64,000 bases of DNA, from NCBI RefSeq assembly GCF_019351435.1, contig NZ_JAHWYN010000010.1, positions 90,720 to 154,719 of the forward strand. The letters run 5' to 3'. The notes below the pieces were generated by a model. The model had not been told where the DNA came from. It made no database searches and saw only the letters and a program-made list of their open reading frames with translations. Source of the stretch: Flavobacterium taihuense. Lineage in GTDB: Bacteria; Bacteroidota; Bacteroidia; Flavobacteriales; Flavobacteriaceae. The position numbers and the translations under genes are program-made. Shown one piece after another: positions 24,432-33,108 of this stretch; the stretch's first letter is position 1, and each line of letters opens with the position of its first letter.

Positions 24432-26267
24432 ATGATAGATTCTAATTTACTTAAATTAATTCCATACACAAGAGCCTACAAAAGCCACATTGTTTGGAAT
24501 GTAATTTACAACATATTGTATGCTTTATTTAGCACAATTTCGATGCTATCGCTACTTCCAATGCTAGAAGTCCTTTTTAGCAAAACAAAGTCTATTCCAA
24601 AAGAACCTATTTTTTCAGGAATAGGAGGAATAATGAGCTATGCTAAAGATTTACTCTACTACAACATATCAGAATTAACTAAAGAAAATGGACCACAATT
24701 TGCCCTGTTATTAGTTGTATCATTGGTAATCATGACATTTTTACTAAAAAACTTTTTCAACTATTTAGCATCATATCATATTATGCATCTTAAAAATGGT
24801 GTTTTAAAAGATTTGAGACAGACAATGTATAATAAAATTATAGAATTGCCTATCTCCTATTATTCTGAAAAGAGAAAAGGAGATGTAATGTCACGAATGC
24901 TTGGAGATGTTGGAGAAGTTCAAAATTCATTTTTTTCAATATTAGAACTTATTGTAAAAGAACCTTTAACAATCCTCTTCGCATTAATAACTATGTTTGC
25001 CATAAGTGTGAAACTTACTGTTTTTGTGTTAATTTTTATTCCAATTTCAGGATTGATCATTTCTAAAATAGGTAAAAATTTAAAAGCAAAATCGCTACTT
25101 GCTCAAAATGAAGGAGGTCATTTAATCTCTATAGTCGAAGAAAGTCTAACGGGCCTAAAAGTGGTAAAAAGTTATAATGCAGAAAGCAACTTTAAAGGAC
25201 GATTTAATGATTCCGTTACACGTCTTCTAAAACTATCCAATAGTATTGGTAACAAAAATAATTTAGCATCTCCATTAAGTGAGTTTATGGGTATTGCAAC
25301 AATCGCAGTATTACTTTGGTATGGTGGTAATTTGGTTTTAGTACAAAAAACACTAGATGGTTCTGCATTTATTGTTTACTTAACCTTAGCTTACAACATT
25401 CTTACTCCTGCAAAATCAATTTCGAAAGCTTCTTACTCCGTAAAAAATGGACTAGCTGCAGCTGAGCGTGTCTTTGAAGTATTAGAGGTAGAGAATGAAA
25501 TTACCAACAAGGCGAATGCTATTAAAAAAAGTACTTTTGAAGATTCAATCTCCATTAAAAACATAAATTTCAGATATGAAAAAGAAGATGTTTTAAAAGA
25601 TTTTTCGCTTGAAATCAAAAAAGGACAAACTGTTGCTCTTGTGGGTCAATCAGGAAGTGGAAAAAGTACTATTGCTAATTTACTGACTCGTTTTTACGAC
25701 GTAAACGAAGGAAGCATTACTATAGACGACATCTCTATAAAAGATATGGAAATGCATTCTCTCCGAGGGTTAATGGGGTTGGTAACACAAGACAGTATTT
25801 TATTCAACGACACTATTAAATCTAATATTTCACTAGGAAAAATAGATGCCACCGATGAAGAAATTATTGAAGCTTTAAAAATAGCCAATGCTTATGAATT
25901 TGTAAAAGATCTACCTCTAGGAATTTACACTAACATTGGCGACAGTGGCAATAAACTTTCCGGAGGTCAAAAACAAAGACTGTCTATTGCACGTGCCGTG
26001 TTGAAAAACCCTCCAATTATGATTCTGGATGAAGCAACATCAGCATTGGACACCGAAAGCGAAAAATTTGTACAAGTGGCTTTAGAAAACATGATGCAAA
26101 ACAGAACTTCTATTGTAATTGCGCACCGGCTTTCGACCATTCAAAAAGCCGATCTGATTGTCGTAATGAAAAAAGGAAGAATAGTAGAGCAAGGAAAACA
26201 CGATGAACTTATAGCTATGAATGGCTCATATAATAAATTAGTAACAATGCAAAGTTTTGAATCGTAA
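24432..26267 (+). CDS. MsbA-like ABC exporter (fused membrane and ATPase domains)
   Basis: A 611-residue half-transporter. Residues about 20-330 hold the six helices of a type IV ABC exporter, and residues about 360-600 the ATPase. The ATPase motifs are GQSGSGKST (Walker A), LSGGQKQR (signature), IMILDEATSALD (Walker B) and a switch His in VIAHRLSTIQ. A coupling-helix segment SYYSEKRKGDVMSRML is clear. It acts as a homodimer. The family includes lipid A flippases such as MsbA and several drug exporters, so substrate is not certain. Confidence 0.9.
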   Translation: MIDSNLLKLIPYTRAYKSHIVWNVIYNILYALFSTISMLSLLPMLEVLFSKTKSIPKEPIFSGIGGIMSYAKDLLYYNISELTKENGPQFALLLVVSLVIMTFLLKNFFNYLASYHIMHLKNGVLKDLRQTMYNKIIELPISYYSEKRKGDVMSRMLGDVGEVQNSFFSILELIVKEPLTILFALITMFAISVKLTVFVLIFIPISGLIISKIGKNLKAKSLLAQNEGGHLISIVEESLTGLKVVKSYNAESNFKGRFNDSVTRLLKLSNSIGNKNNLASPLSEFMGIATIAVLLWYGGNLVLVQKTLDGSAFIVYLTLAYNILTPAKSISKASYSVKNGLAAAERVFEVLEVENEITNKANAIKKSTFEDSISIKNINFRYEKEDVLKDFSLEIKKGQTVALVGQSGSGKSTIANLLTRFYDVNEGSITIDDISIKDMEMHSLRGLMGLVTQDSILFNDTIKSNISLGKIDATDEEIIEALKIANAYEFVKDLPLGIYTNIGDSGNKLSGGQKQRLSIARAVLKNPPIMILDEATSALDTESEKFVQVALENMMQNRTSIVIAHRLSTIQKADLIVVMKKGRIVEQGKHDELIAMNGSYNKLVTMQSFES

Positions 26268-26320
26268 TCTAGGTTAGTAATTTTAGATTTCTAATGACTA
26301 TTCATATATAATTCAAAATA

Positions 26321-27022
26321 ATGTACCTCAATAATCCCAACATAAAACTTCCACAAGATCCAGATACAGTTGTATGGAAATACTTGGACTTGTCGAAGTT
26401 TTTGGATTTATTGCTTTCGCAAAAACTCTTCATGTCCCGATCTGATAAGTTTGAAGACCAATACGAAGGCACTTTTAGCGAACCCACATTTGAGGAAATC
26501 AAAAAACTTTCTATAGACAATCCTGACTTTTTAAATTACTATAAAATACATCGGGAGAAAGTAGCTATTAGTAGCTGGCACATCAATGAATACGAATCGT
26601 TTGCCATGTGGCAAATTTTCACCCAAAACAGTGAAGGATTGGCCATACAATCTACAGTAAAAAGGCTTCAAGAGGCTTTGATTCCTGAAAAAAACTACAA
26701 ACAGTTCATTGGCGAGGTTAATTATATAGATTACAAAAAAGAATACATTCCGTTTGACGATATGTTTTTCCCTTTTTTGTTCAAACGAAAAAGTTTTCAA
26801 TACGAACGTGAAGTACGTATCATTACTGATGTGGCCGACAGTAACATCAAACTAAATGATGGTTTAAAAATAAATGTAGATATCAGTCAACTGATAGAAA
26901 AAATCTACATTCATCCCAAATCTGAGAATTGGTACAAAAAACTGGTGATTCAATTGGTGACACAACTAGGATTTGATTTTGAAATTGAAAAATCAGATTT
27001 GGAAAGTGATATATTGATTTAA
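26321..27022 (+). CDS. DUF2971 domain protein
   Basis: A 233-residue soluble protein of the DUF2971 family. The family motifs are all visible: VWKYLDLSKFLDLLLSQKLF and SRSDKFEDQYEGTF near the start, then SSWHINEYESFAMWQIFTQ and SEGLAIQSTV in the centre, and FKRKSFQYEREVRII in the last third. DUF2971 proteins are common in accessory and defence-related loci in many bacteria but also occur alone. Here the gene follows the ABC exporter by about 50 bp and nothing around it suggests a defence island. Function unknown. Confidence 0.85.
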   Translation: MYLNNPNIKLPQDPDTVVWKYLDLSKFLDLLLSQKLFMSRSDKFEDQYEGTFSEPTFEEIKKLSIDNPDFLNYYKIHREKVAISSWHINEYESFAMWQIFTQNSEGLAIQSTVKRLQEALIPEKNYKQFIGEVNYIDYKKEYIPFDDMFFPFLFKRKSFQYEREVRIITDVADSNIKLNDGLKINVDISQLIEKIYIHPKSENWYKKLVIQLVTQLGFDFEIEKSDLESDILI

Positions 27023-27025
27023 GAG

Positions 27026-27748
27026 TTAAATCGGATTGTAGGTTTCCACTTTCCAATCATTTTTTGCCAAATCGATATAATTGTAGTGAAGTACATCTTT
27101 GCTGTCGAACTTCCCATTTTTATTGGTGTCCTCAACAGTTCTAAAATACAAACGGTTTTGAGATTCTATCAAGTTCCAATCGATCAATTCTTGAAAATCA
27201 GCTGAGACTTTGGTGAATTTTTCCCCACTAATTTTACTTAGATACAATGTTGTGATATCACTAACGTCGAGTTTTCCATCTTTATTAGTATCCATATCCA
27301 CCATCGTATAAACCATAATTTGCTTGTTGATTTTATCCGAAACCGTTTTTAAGTAAGTCGCGGTTTGAATCAAAACAGGTCTATCTGTTAATGCTTTTAT
27401 AGAATCTGAACCAATTTTTTGAAATTTAAGATTTTGCAAATAACCGGTAATTTCATACTCGGATGCATTTGATATAGTAAAACTCAAATCATTCACGCTT
27501 GATGAACCATATTTGTTTTTGGAACCTTTTTCATAAACACTCAGATCACCTACAGGATGAATCAAATAATCCGTCCCTTGCATTTGAATTGGTAAATCGG
27601 CAATTTTTATTTGAGTCGAATCAGCTTTGGTAAGTTCTCTGCCAGCTTTTGAAGCATCATAAATCACTTTCGGCTTTTCTGTTTCTTCTTTACAGCTCGC
27701 TAAAAGTAAAATCGAAATTCCAATATAGACAAAATGTGATGTTCTCAT
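27026..27748 (-). CDS. Lipoprotein with EF-hand-like calcium loops
   Basis: A predicted lipoprotein of about 240 residues. The start at 27748 (MRTSHFVYIGISILLLASC) gives a proper lipobox; the ten codons before it do not. Two loops read like calcium-binding EF-hand/dockerin sites: DMDTNKDGKLDVSDI at about residues 160-175 and EDTNKNGKFDSKDVL near the C-terminus. The rest is beta-rich without a recognised family. It lies 93 bp after the TonB receptor gene on the same strand and may be its partner on the cell surface. Calcium binding is inferred from the loops only. Confidence 0.72.
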   Translation of the reverse strand: MRTSHFVYIGISILLLASCKEETEKPKVIYDASKAGRELTKADSTQIKIADLPIQMQGTDYLIHPVGDLSVYEKGSKNKYGSSSVNDLSFTISNASEYEITGYLQNLKFQKIGSDSIKALTDRPVLIQTATYLKTVSDKINKQIMVYTMVDMDTNKDGKLDVSDITTLYLSKISGEKFTKVSADFQELIDWNLIESQNRLYFRTVEDTNKNGKFDSKDVLHYNYIDLAKNDWKVETYNPI

Positions 27749-27841
27749 AATAATTTTAATATTAAAAAATAAACTCAAATGTAATCATTTTTAAAAATGG
27801 AAAAGGAAATATACCAAGGATTTATTCTTTCCGGCAAATAA

Positions 27842-30307
27842 CTACAACCTCGCACTTAATTTCAAATTAAAAACTCGGGTTGTCATATAATTCGGAATTG
27901 CATATTCTGTTTTGGTGTACACATCACGAACCCATGTATTAGTTATCGCATTTTGATTGTTAAACAGATTGAAAATTTCAAAACCTAAAGATAATTCTTT
28001 AAAATTCTTAAAAAACTTCTTGCTGGACATTCCCGTTTTTTGATCGATAAAAACTTTAGAAAACCCAATATCAACTCGACGGTAATCATTCAATCTATTT
28101 TGATATAAATAAGGATCAGCATAAGCCGGTGATCCTCCAGGCAATCCTGTATTGTAAACCAAATTAAGATATAATTTCAAACTTGGAATTTTTGGCATAT
28201 AATCCTGAAACAAAAGACCAAATTTAAATCGTTGATCCGTCGGTCTGGCAATATATCCTTTGTTGTCAATATTCTCTTCTGTTTTTAGGTATCCAAAACT
28301 AATCCATGAATCGGTTCCAGGGACAAATTCCCCATTCAGCCGAACATCCAATCCTTGTGCATACGCTGTTGCATTATTCTCGGCCGCATAACGTATCCGG
28401 ACATTATCAACCGTATAAGGATTAACATCAGTCATTTTTTTATAATAGGCTTCAGTAACAAGTTTAAAAGGGCGCTCCCAAATCTTGAAACTATAATCGT
28501 TGCCTAAAACAACATTTAGAGATTTTTGAGCTTTGGTATCGGGTTGCACTACTCCATCATAATCGCGTAATTCTCGATAAAATGGGGGTTGATTGTAGAT
28601 ACCGATGGTAAATCTAAAAAGCATATCCCTCTTCCAATCTGGTTTTATGGCAAATTGTGCTCTTGGACTAAAAACAGTTTGAAGCTTACTATCTAAATTA
28701 TCACCTGTAACTTCCCAACTTTGCATTCTTGCACCCAGATTGTACCAGATTTCGTTTGTTCCCAAATTGTCTTTTCGTCCCCATTGAGCATAAGCTGAAA
28801 ACCGATTAATATTGGTAAAATTAATAGCACTTACATATTGGTACGGTATTAACAATCCTGAATAAGGCTGATAGGGCTGATCATTTTTAGGCAATATAAC
28901 TGGAGGGCGTATCGAAAATCCTGCTGAGTCAATAACTTCCCATTCTGAAATCCGGTCATGAATGGATTCTTTAGTGTATTTTACTCCCCATTCGATTTGA
29001 TTCTGCTTCCAATTTTTTAGGCCTTTAACTTCCAAATTAGCAATTAAAGCATCCAAATCGTTTCTCGCGTGATTGAGCTGAGAGCCAATTCCTCTTGAAA
29101 ATGCAATATCGCCATAAGTATCCGATCCTATATTTGAATCGACTTCACCCAATCGGTATTGTGCATAAATATCGAAATACTCTTGCTCTATGGTGTGAAA
29201 AACAGATCCAATAAATTTCAAAGTAAAAGTATCACTCACTTGATAAGTGGTTTTTAAAGCTCCAAAATAAGTGTCATATTTATCTTTTTCCTTGCCTTCG
29301 TAATAAACCGCCAGAATCATTGGTGCATCTGCAGTACCAAAATTAGTTTGGCGAGTAAGCGGTTGGTACAAATACTTATTTTGAGAAATATTCCCCAGAA
29401 AACTCCATTGCCATTTGGCAGAAACCTTAAAGTTGATGTTCGTTTGAATATCGGCAAAAGTAGGAGTGTAATTCGTTTGGGTTTCCTGACTGTTTACCAA
29501 AAGACTATTATTTCTATACCGTATTCCAGTAATAGCCGACCATTTTTTATCTTTAGAAACCGCATCAATAGCAAGGCTTCCGCCCAGAAAACTCATTTCA
29601 AGACTTGCCCCAAATTGTGACGGATTTCTATAGGTAATATCCAATACTGAAGACATTTTATCACCATACTTCGCTTGAAAACCTCCCGCTGAAAACTCTA
29701 TATTCTGTACCAAGTCAGTATTGATAAAACTCAAACCTTCCTGCTGCCCTGACCGAATCAAAAAAGGTCGATAGACTTCAACTTCATTAACATACACCAA
29801 GTTTTCATCATAATTCCCTCCACGAACAGAGTATTGCGTACTGAGTTCATTATTAGAATTGACTCCTGGCAAGGTTTTCAAAACGTTCTCGATTCCTGCA
29901 TTGGCACCCGGAATAAAACGAATGTCTTTGGCTTCAAAAGTAATAATTCCTTGAACTGTTTTCTTATTATTGTTGTTTACTATAACCTCTCCCATTTGTT
30001 CCTCTTGATCATTCATATGCATATTAAACACATATACTTCATTCGGTTTTAAAAACACTTTTAGACTGGCTTTTTTTAAAGAAACATGGGTAAATTCTAC
30101 AGTGATTTTTTGATTGGAAGGAATTGCTATTTGATAAAATCCTTTTTCATTTGTCTGGGTTGTAATATTGAAACAAGATACATTCACGCCTTCAACAGGG
30201 AGATTCTTTTCGTCCAAAACGATACCTTTTACAAAGGCTGTCTGAGCAAAAGAAGTCATTCCCATCCACATAAAAATAAAACAATACAGGGCTTTAAAAA
30301 TATTCAA
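27842..30307 (-). CDS. TonB-dependent outer-membrane receptor
   Basis: An 821-residue outer-membrane receptor. After the signal peptide (MNIFKALYCFIFMWMGMTSFA) comes a carboxypeptidase-like regulatory domain (FVKGIVLDEKNLPVEGVNVS). A plug domain follows with ENVLKTLPGVNSNNELSTQY and VRGGNYDENLVYVNEVEVYR. The 22-strand barrel ends in the aromatic-rich VFNLKLSARL. The substrate cannot be deduced: no SusD partner is adjacent, so it is not a classic polysaccharide utilisation pair. The M23 peptidase gene ends 15 bp upstream, suggesting one operon. Confidence 0.92.
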   Translation of the reverse strand: MNIFKALYCFIFMWMGMTSFAQTAFVKGIVLDEKNLPVEGVNVSCFNITTQTNEKGFYQIAIPSNQKITVEFTHVSLKKASLKVFLKPNEVYVFNMHMNDQEEQMGEVIVNNNNKKTVQGIITFEAKDIRFIPGANAGIENVLKTLPGVNSNNELSTQYSVRGGNYDENLVYVNEVEVYRPFLIRSGQQEGLSFINTDLVQNIEFSAGGFQAKYGDKMSSVLDITYRNPSQFGASLEMSFLGGSLAIDAVSKDKKWSAITGIRYRNNSLLVNSQETQTNYTPTFADIQTNINFKVSAKWQWSFLGNISQNKYLYQPLTRQTNFGTADAPMILAVYYEGKEKDKYDTYFGALKTTYQVSDTFTLKFIGSVFHTIEQEYFDIYAQYRLGEVDSNIGSDTYGDIAFSRGIGSQLNHARNDLDALIANLEVKGLKNWKQNQIEWGVKYTKESIHDRISEWEVIDSAGFSIRPPVILPKNDQPYQPYSGLLIPYQYVSAINFTNINRFSAYAQWGRKDNLGTNEIWYNLGARMQSWEVTGDNLDSKLQTVFSPRAQFAIKPDWKRDMLFRFTIGIYNQPPFYRELRDYDGVVQPDTKAQKSLNVVLGNDYSFKIWERPFKLVTEAYYKKMTDVNPYTVDNVRIRYAAENNATAYAQGLDVRLNGEFVPGTDSWISFGYLKTEENIDNKGYIARPTDQRFKFGLLFQDYMPKIPSLKLYLNLVYNTGLPGGSPAYADPYLYQNRLNDYRRVDIGFSKVFIDQKTGMSSKKFFKNFKELSLGFEIFNLFNNQNAITNTWVRDVYTKTEYAIPNYMTTRVFNLKLSARL

Positions 30308-30322
30308 TTGGTTTTGCTTTTA

Positions 30323-32017
30323 CTATTTATGATTTCTTTGAAAATGAGTTTCAAAGATAGAAGAATTCCCTACATTATCAACTACAACCACTTTTAATAC
30401 ATTATCCCCTTCTGCCACAATTCCGTCACTAAAATCATGAGTTAAAAGTCCTGTTTTGTTATCGTACTCCATCAAAATCCATTTCCCGTTAAGATAACCG
30501 TTATACGATTTTATTCCAGACAATCTATCTGATATACTCACTTGAAGCAACTTTTGATTGTCCAATCGTTTTCCTTCAATAGATTTAGTAATTGTAGCAA
30601 CAGGTGGAATTGTATCCAAGACCAATTTAAACTGTCCTAGAGTTTTTACTTTTGTCTCATAAACATTGTTTTTTTGACGGGTCGTATTGTAACTAATCCT
30701 TCCTCCTTCTATTCGCCCAATGAAAACTTTATCTTTTTGATCCGCAGGAAAACTATCATTTTCCATCGTAATTGTAAAATTCGTATGTGCGGGAACCGTA
30801 TCATCATGTACAGTCAAAACGCTGTTTTTTACATCAAAATTCAAATTAAAGTCATCATAAAAAGTCCCTGCCGGAAAAAAAACAGAACATTTATCTTTTT
30901 CAAAAAAACAATCTTTTAATGCTTTCACAACATAATTAGAAACAACAGCTTCTTTCTCGATTATGGTGGAAAGCATATCATAATCAACTGGAATAGTAAT
31001 TGTGGTTTTATTTCCATAAAAATCCGAAACATCCAAACGGCAAACCGAAGTCAAATTAGGAAGGACTGTAATTACACCATTGGTTTCATCAGTTCTGATA
31101 ATACTCAAATTATAGGGTGGATTCATAAACAACTTCTGAATTCTTTGTTGTGTTTTTTTATAAAAAGAATAATCTATAAATGCATTTATATATCGCATTT
31201 CATCAAAAGAATAGGTATTAAACTGATAACCAAAAATAGATTTTCCGTTGCAAGACAAGTTCACATCAAAAATTCCATTTTTATTGAAAGACACATCATC
31301 ATAATCATAAGCTAAAATACCAAAACCAATTTTCCCATTGGCTATAACTTTATCAGCCATGTAATTTCCGTCCTTTTGCAAAGACAAATTAATTGGAATA
31401 GGTCTTTGTGAATGATTTACTGTTGTTTTTGAATCTAACGGATAAGCATACAAATTGGAAACTATTGGTTTCTTAGTATCTTTCAACGAAGCGTCAAATC
31501 CAAAAAACATAGGATTGATTATCTTCTCTGTTTTGGTGTCCCGAAATTCAAAATGCAAATGAGGACCTTCGGAAGCACCCGTATTTCCGGAAACAGCAAT
31601 TAGCTGTCCTTGTTTAACAGGCATTTCATTGGGTTTAAAATACATTTCAATTTCAAAAGATTGCTCCTTATAATGGGTTTTCTTTATAAAACTTTCGATA
31701 GAATCGGTAGCTTTTTGCAAATGCCCGTACACTGAAGTAAAGCCATTGGGATGATCAATATAAATGGTCTTACCGTTTCCAAAAGTGGAAATTTTAATTC
31801 TTGAAACATACCCATCGGCTACTGCATACACATTTACCCCCTCTCTTTGAAGAGTTTTCATATCAAAGCCTGCATGAAAATGATTTGGTCTCAATTCTCC
31901 AAAATTTCCAGATAATTGCAATGGAATATCAAGTGGTGGACAAAAATAATTTTTAGGATAATCTGTTTGAGCAAAAAGTGTATTGGTGAATACTAACAAA
32001 AAAAAAGAAAATTTCAT
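30323..32017 (-). CDS. M23 family metallopeptidase, exported
   Basis: A 564-residue exported protein whose N-terminal third is a LytM/M23 endopeptidase. I start it at 32017 (MKFSFFLLVFTNTLFAQ, a good signal peptide) and not at the upstream ATG, whose first 24 codons run through a palindromic element. Zinc-site motifs are NHFHAGFD (about residues 44-51) and the late HLHFEFRD. A glycine-rich ISGNTGASEGP precedes the last. The remaining 380 residues form beta-rich repeats. M23 enzymes cut peptide cross-bridges in peptidoglycan. It leads an apparent operon with the TonB receptor. Confidence 0.9.
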   Translation of the reverse strand: MKFSFFLLVFTNTLFAQTDYPKNYFCPPLDIPLQLSGNFGELRPNHFHAGFDMKTLQREGVNVYAVADGYVSRIKISTFGNGKTIYIDHPNGFTSVYGHLQKATDSIESFIKKTHYKEQSFEIEMYFKPNEMPVKQGQLIAVSGNTGASEGPHLHFEFRDTKTEKIINPMFFGFDASLKDTKKPIVSNLYAYPLDSKTTVNHSQRPIPINLSLQKDGNYMADKVIANGKIGFGILAYDYDDVSFNKNGIFDVNLSCNGKSIFGYQFNTYSFDEMRYINAFIDYSFYKKTQQRIQKLFMNPPYNLSIIRTDETNGVITVLPNLTSVCRLDVSDFYGNKTTITIPVDYDMLSTIIEKEAVVSNYVVKALKDCFFEKDKCSVFFPAGTFYDDFNLNFDVKNSVLTVHDDTVPAHTNFTITMENDSFPADQKDKVFIGRIEGGRISYNTTRQKNNVYETKVKTLGQFKLVLDTIPPVATITKSIEGKRLDNQKLLQVSISDRLSGIKSYNGYLNGKWILMEYDNKTGLLTHDFSDGIVAEGDNVLKVVVVDNVGNSSIFETHFQRNHK

Positions 32018-32044
32018 ATGTAGATAATGTTTTTTTATTGGAAC

Positions 32045-32084
32045 ATGCAATTGCTTCGCCCAGTCGCTATCGCTCGGGTTGCAT
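32045..32084. repeat. 40-nt palindromic intergenic element
   Basis: Outer arms ATGCAA (32045-32050) and TTGCAT (32079-32084) pair exactly, and an inner CCC/GGG encloses CGCTATCG. The GC-rich core stands out in an AT-rich gap. From memory, similar CCCGAGCGATAGCGA cores occur between genes in Flavobacterium genomes. Confidence 0.45.
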
Positions 32085-32251
32085 ATCATAATTGAGCTCT
32101 GCGACTATCATGAGGTCATACTCATTCAATGGAATAGATTTCTGCTAAGTTAAAAAAAGCAACTAAAACCCACAAGACAAATTCAAACCAAAACACAATA
32201 AGCTGATTTATAATTAATTGATTTTTTTAACGTAAAAAAATCGATAAAATA

Positions 32252-32281
32252 TTGCAATAATAAAAAGGAATACTAACTTTG
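32252..32281 (+). promoter_or_regulatory. Consensus promoter of the zapA operon
   Basis: TTG (32252-32254), a 19-bp spacer and TAACTTTG (32274-32281). It reads into the coiled-coil gene 29 bp downstream. Confidence 0.8.
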
Positions 32282-32309
32282 TAAGATTAAGTAATGAATA
32301 GGAATTATA

Positions 32310-32600
32310 ATGAGTGTGATTGCAGAAATAATTGATACTCTTGAAAATAAGATTGGAAAACTTTTTTTAAAAATAAAAAGTTTAGAAAAAAACAATCAAG
32401 AATTGTACATAGAGATAAAGAACGCTGCAGTGTTAATACAAAATCAATCCCAAGAGATTGAAGCCCTAAAAACACAATTAGAAACACTCAAAATAGCCAA
32501 TGCATTATTAGGCAGTGACGATAATAAAAGAGATACAAAGCTTAAAATAAATTCAATAATTCGTGAAATTGATTACTGTATAGCCCAGCTATCAGATTAG
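32310..32600 (+). CDS. Small coiled-coil protein upstream of zapA
   Basis: A 96-residue, hydrophilic, highly helical protein. Residues about 5-65 show a heptad pattern (IDTLENKIGKLFLKIKSLEK, then AVLIQNQSQEIEALKTQLET). The C-terminal part, KLKINSIIREIDYCIAQL, is a separate short helix. It lies 8 bp upstream of zapA and shares its promoter. The same arrangement of a small coiled-coil protein beside ZapA in other bacteria involves ZapB-like or FtsB-like division proteins, so a division role is plausible. No family was recognised, so function is inferred from context only. Confidence 0.78.
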   Translation: MSVIAEIIDTLENKIGKLFLKIKSLEKNNQELYIEIKNAAVLIQNQSQEIEALKTQLETLKIANALLGSDDNKRDTKLKINSIIREIDYCIAQLSD

Positions 32601-32608
32601 TAAAAATT

Positions 32609-32902
32609 ATGGACGAAAAGCTTAAAATTAAAATATCAATTGCAGACAGGGTTTATCCTTTAACGGTTGATTTCGCTCAGGAAGAAGGACTTAGAAGTGC
32701 TTCAAAAAAGATTGACGCAATGATTAAGCAATTTGAAGAAAATTATGCTGTGCGAGATAAACAAGATGTATTGGCTATGTGTGCTTTACAATTTGCTTCT
32801 CAAGCAGAACAAAAACAAATTGATAATGCTATAAATGGCGAGGAAACCATTGAAAGATTAAATAAAATCAATTTACTTTTAGACGAATATCTCGAAAATT
32901 AA
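32609..32902 (+). CDS. zapA: Cell division protein ZapA
   Basis: A 97-residue ZapA, which bundles FtsZ filaments at the division ring. KLKIKISIADRVYPLTVDFAQ starts the globular head with the family core SIADRVYPL. EEGLRSASKKIDAMIKQFEE continues the head and the long C-terminal helix forms the dimerising coiled coil (QAEQKQIDNAINGEETIERL). A small coiled-coil gene precedes it and the 6S RNA gene follows, the same zapA-ssrS order as in E. coli. Confidence 0.9.
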   Translation: MDEKLKIKISIADRVYPLTVDFAQEEGLRSASKKIDAMIKQFEENYAVRDKQDVLAMCALQFASQAEQKQIDNAINGEETIERLNKINLLLDEYLEN

Positions 32903-32920
32903 ACGTTCTTTACAAAGACT

Positions 32921-33088
32921 AAGATACTGCCTACATTAGTTCATATTGGTAAACTCAACACTAACAATTTAGAATGAGCAAATCATCACTACTAAAGCAT
33001 GCCACGCTTCGGCGAGGAAACTTGAACAGTGAGTTAGCTCAAAACTTGTCTTTTCGAGTTTATACAACTTCTAATGTAGGCTTTTTTT
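32921..33088 (+). ncRNA. ssrS: 6S RNA
   Basis: The regulatory RNA that imitates an open promoter and binds RNA polymerase. GCCTACATTAG (32929-32939) pairs perfectly with CTAATGTAGGC (33071-33081) to close a rod of about 150 nt, and a T-run follows. The middle contains CATGCCACGCTTCGGCGAGG, a GC hairpin in an otherwise AT-rich rod with an internal bubble. It lies between zapA and rny; the zapA-ssrS link is widely conserved. Ends are approximate and no separate promoter was seen. Confidence 0.82.
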
Positions 33089-33108
33089 ATATATAAATTT
33101 TAACAAAC

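Noticed and set aside
26321..27022. DUF2971 gene as part of an antiviral system
   Set aside because: DUF2971 proteins can occur near defence genes, but the neighbours here are an ABC exporter and a TonB receptor group, with no other defence genes.
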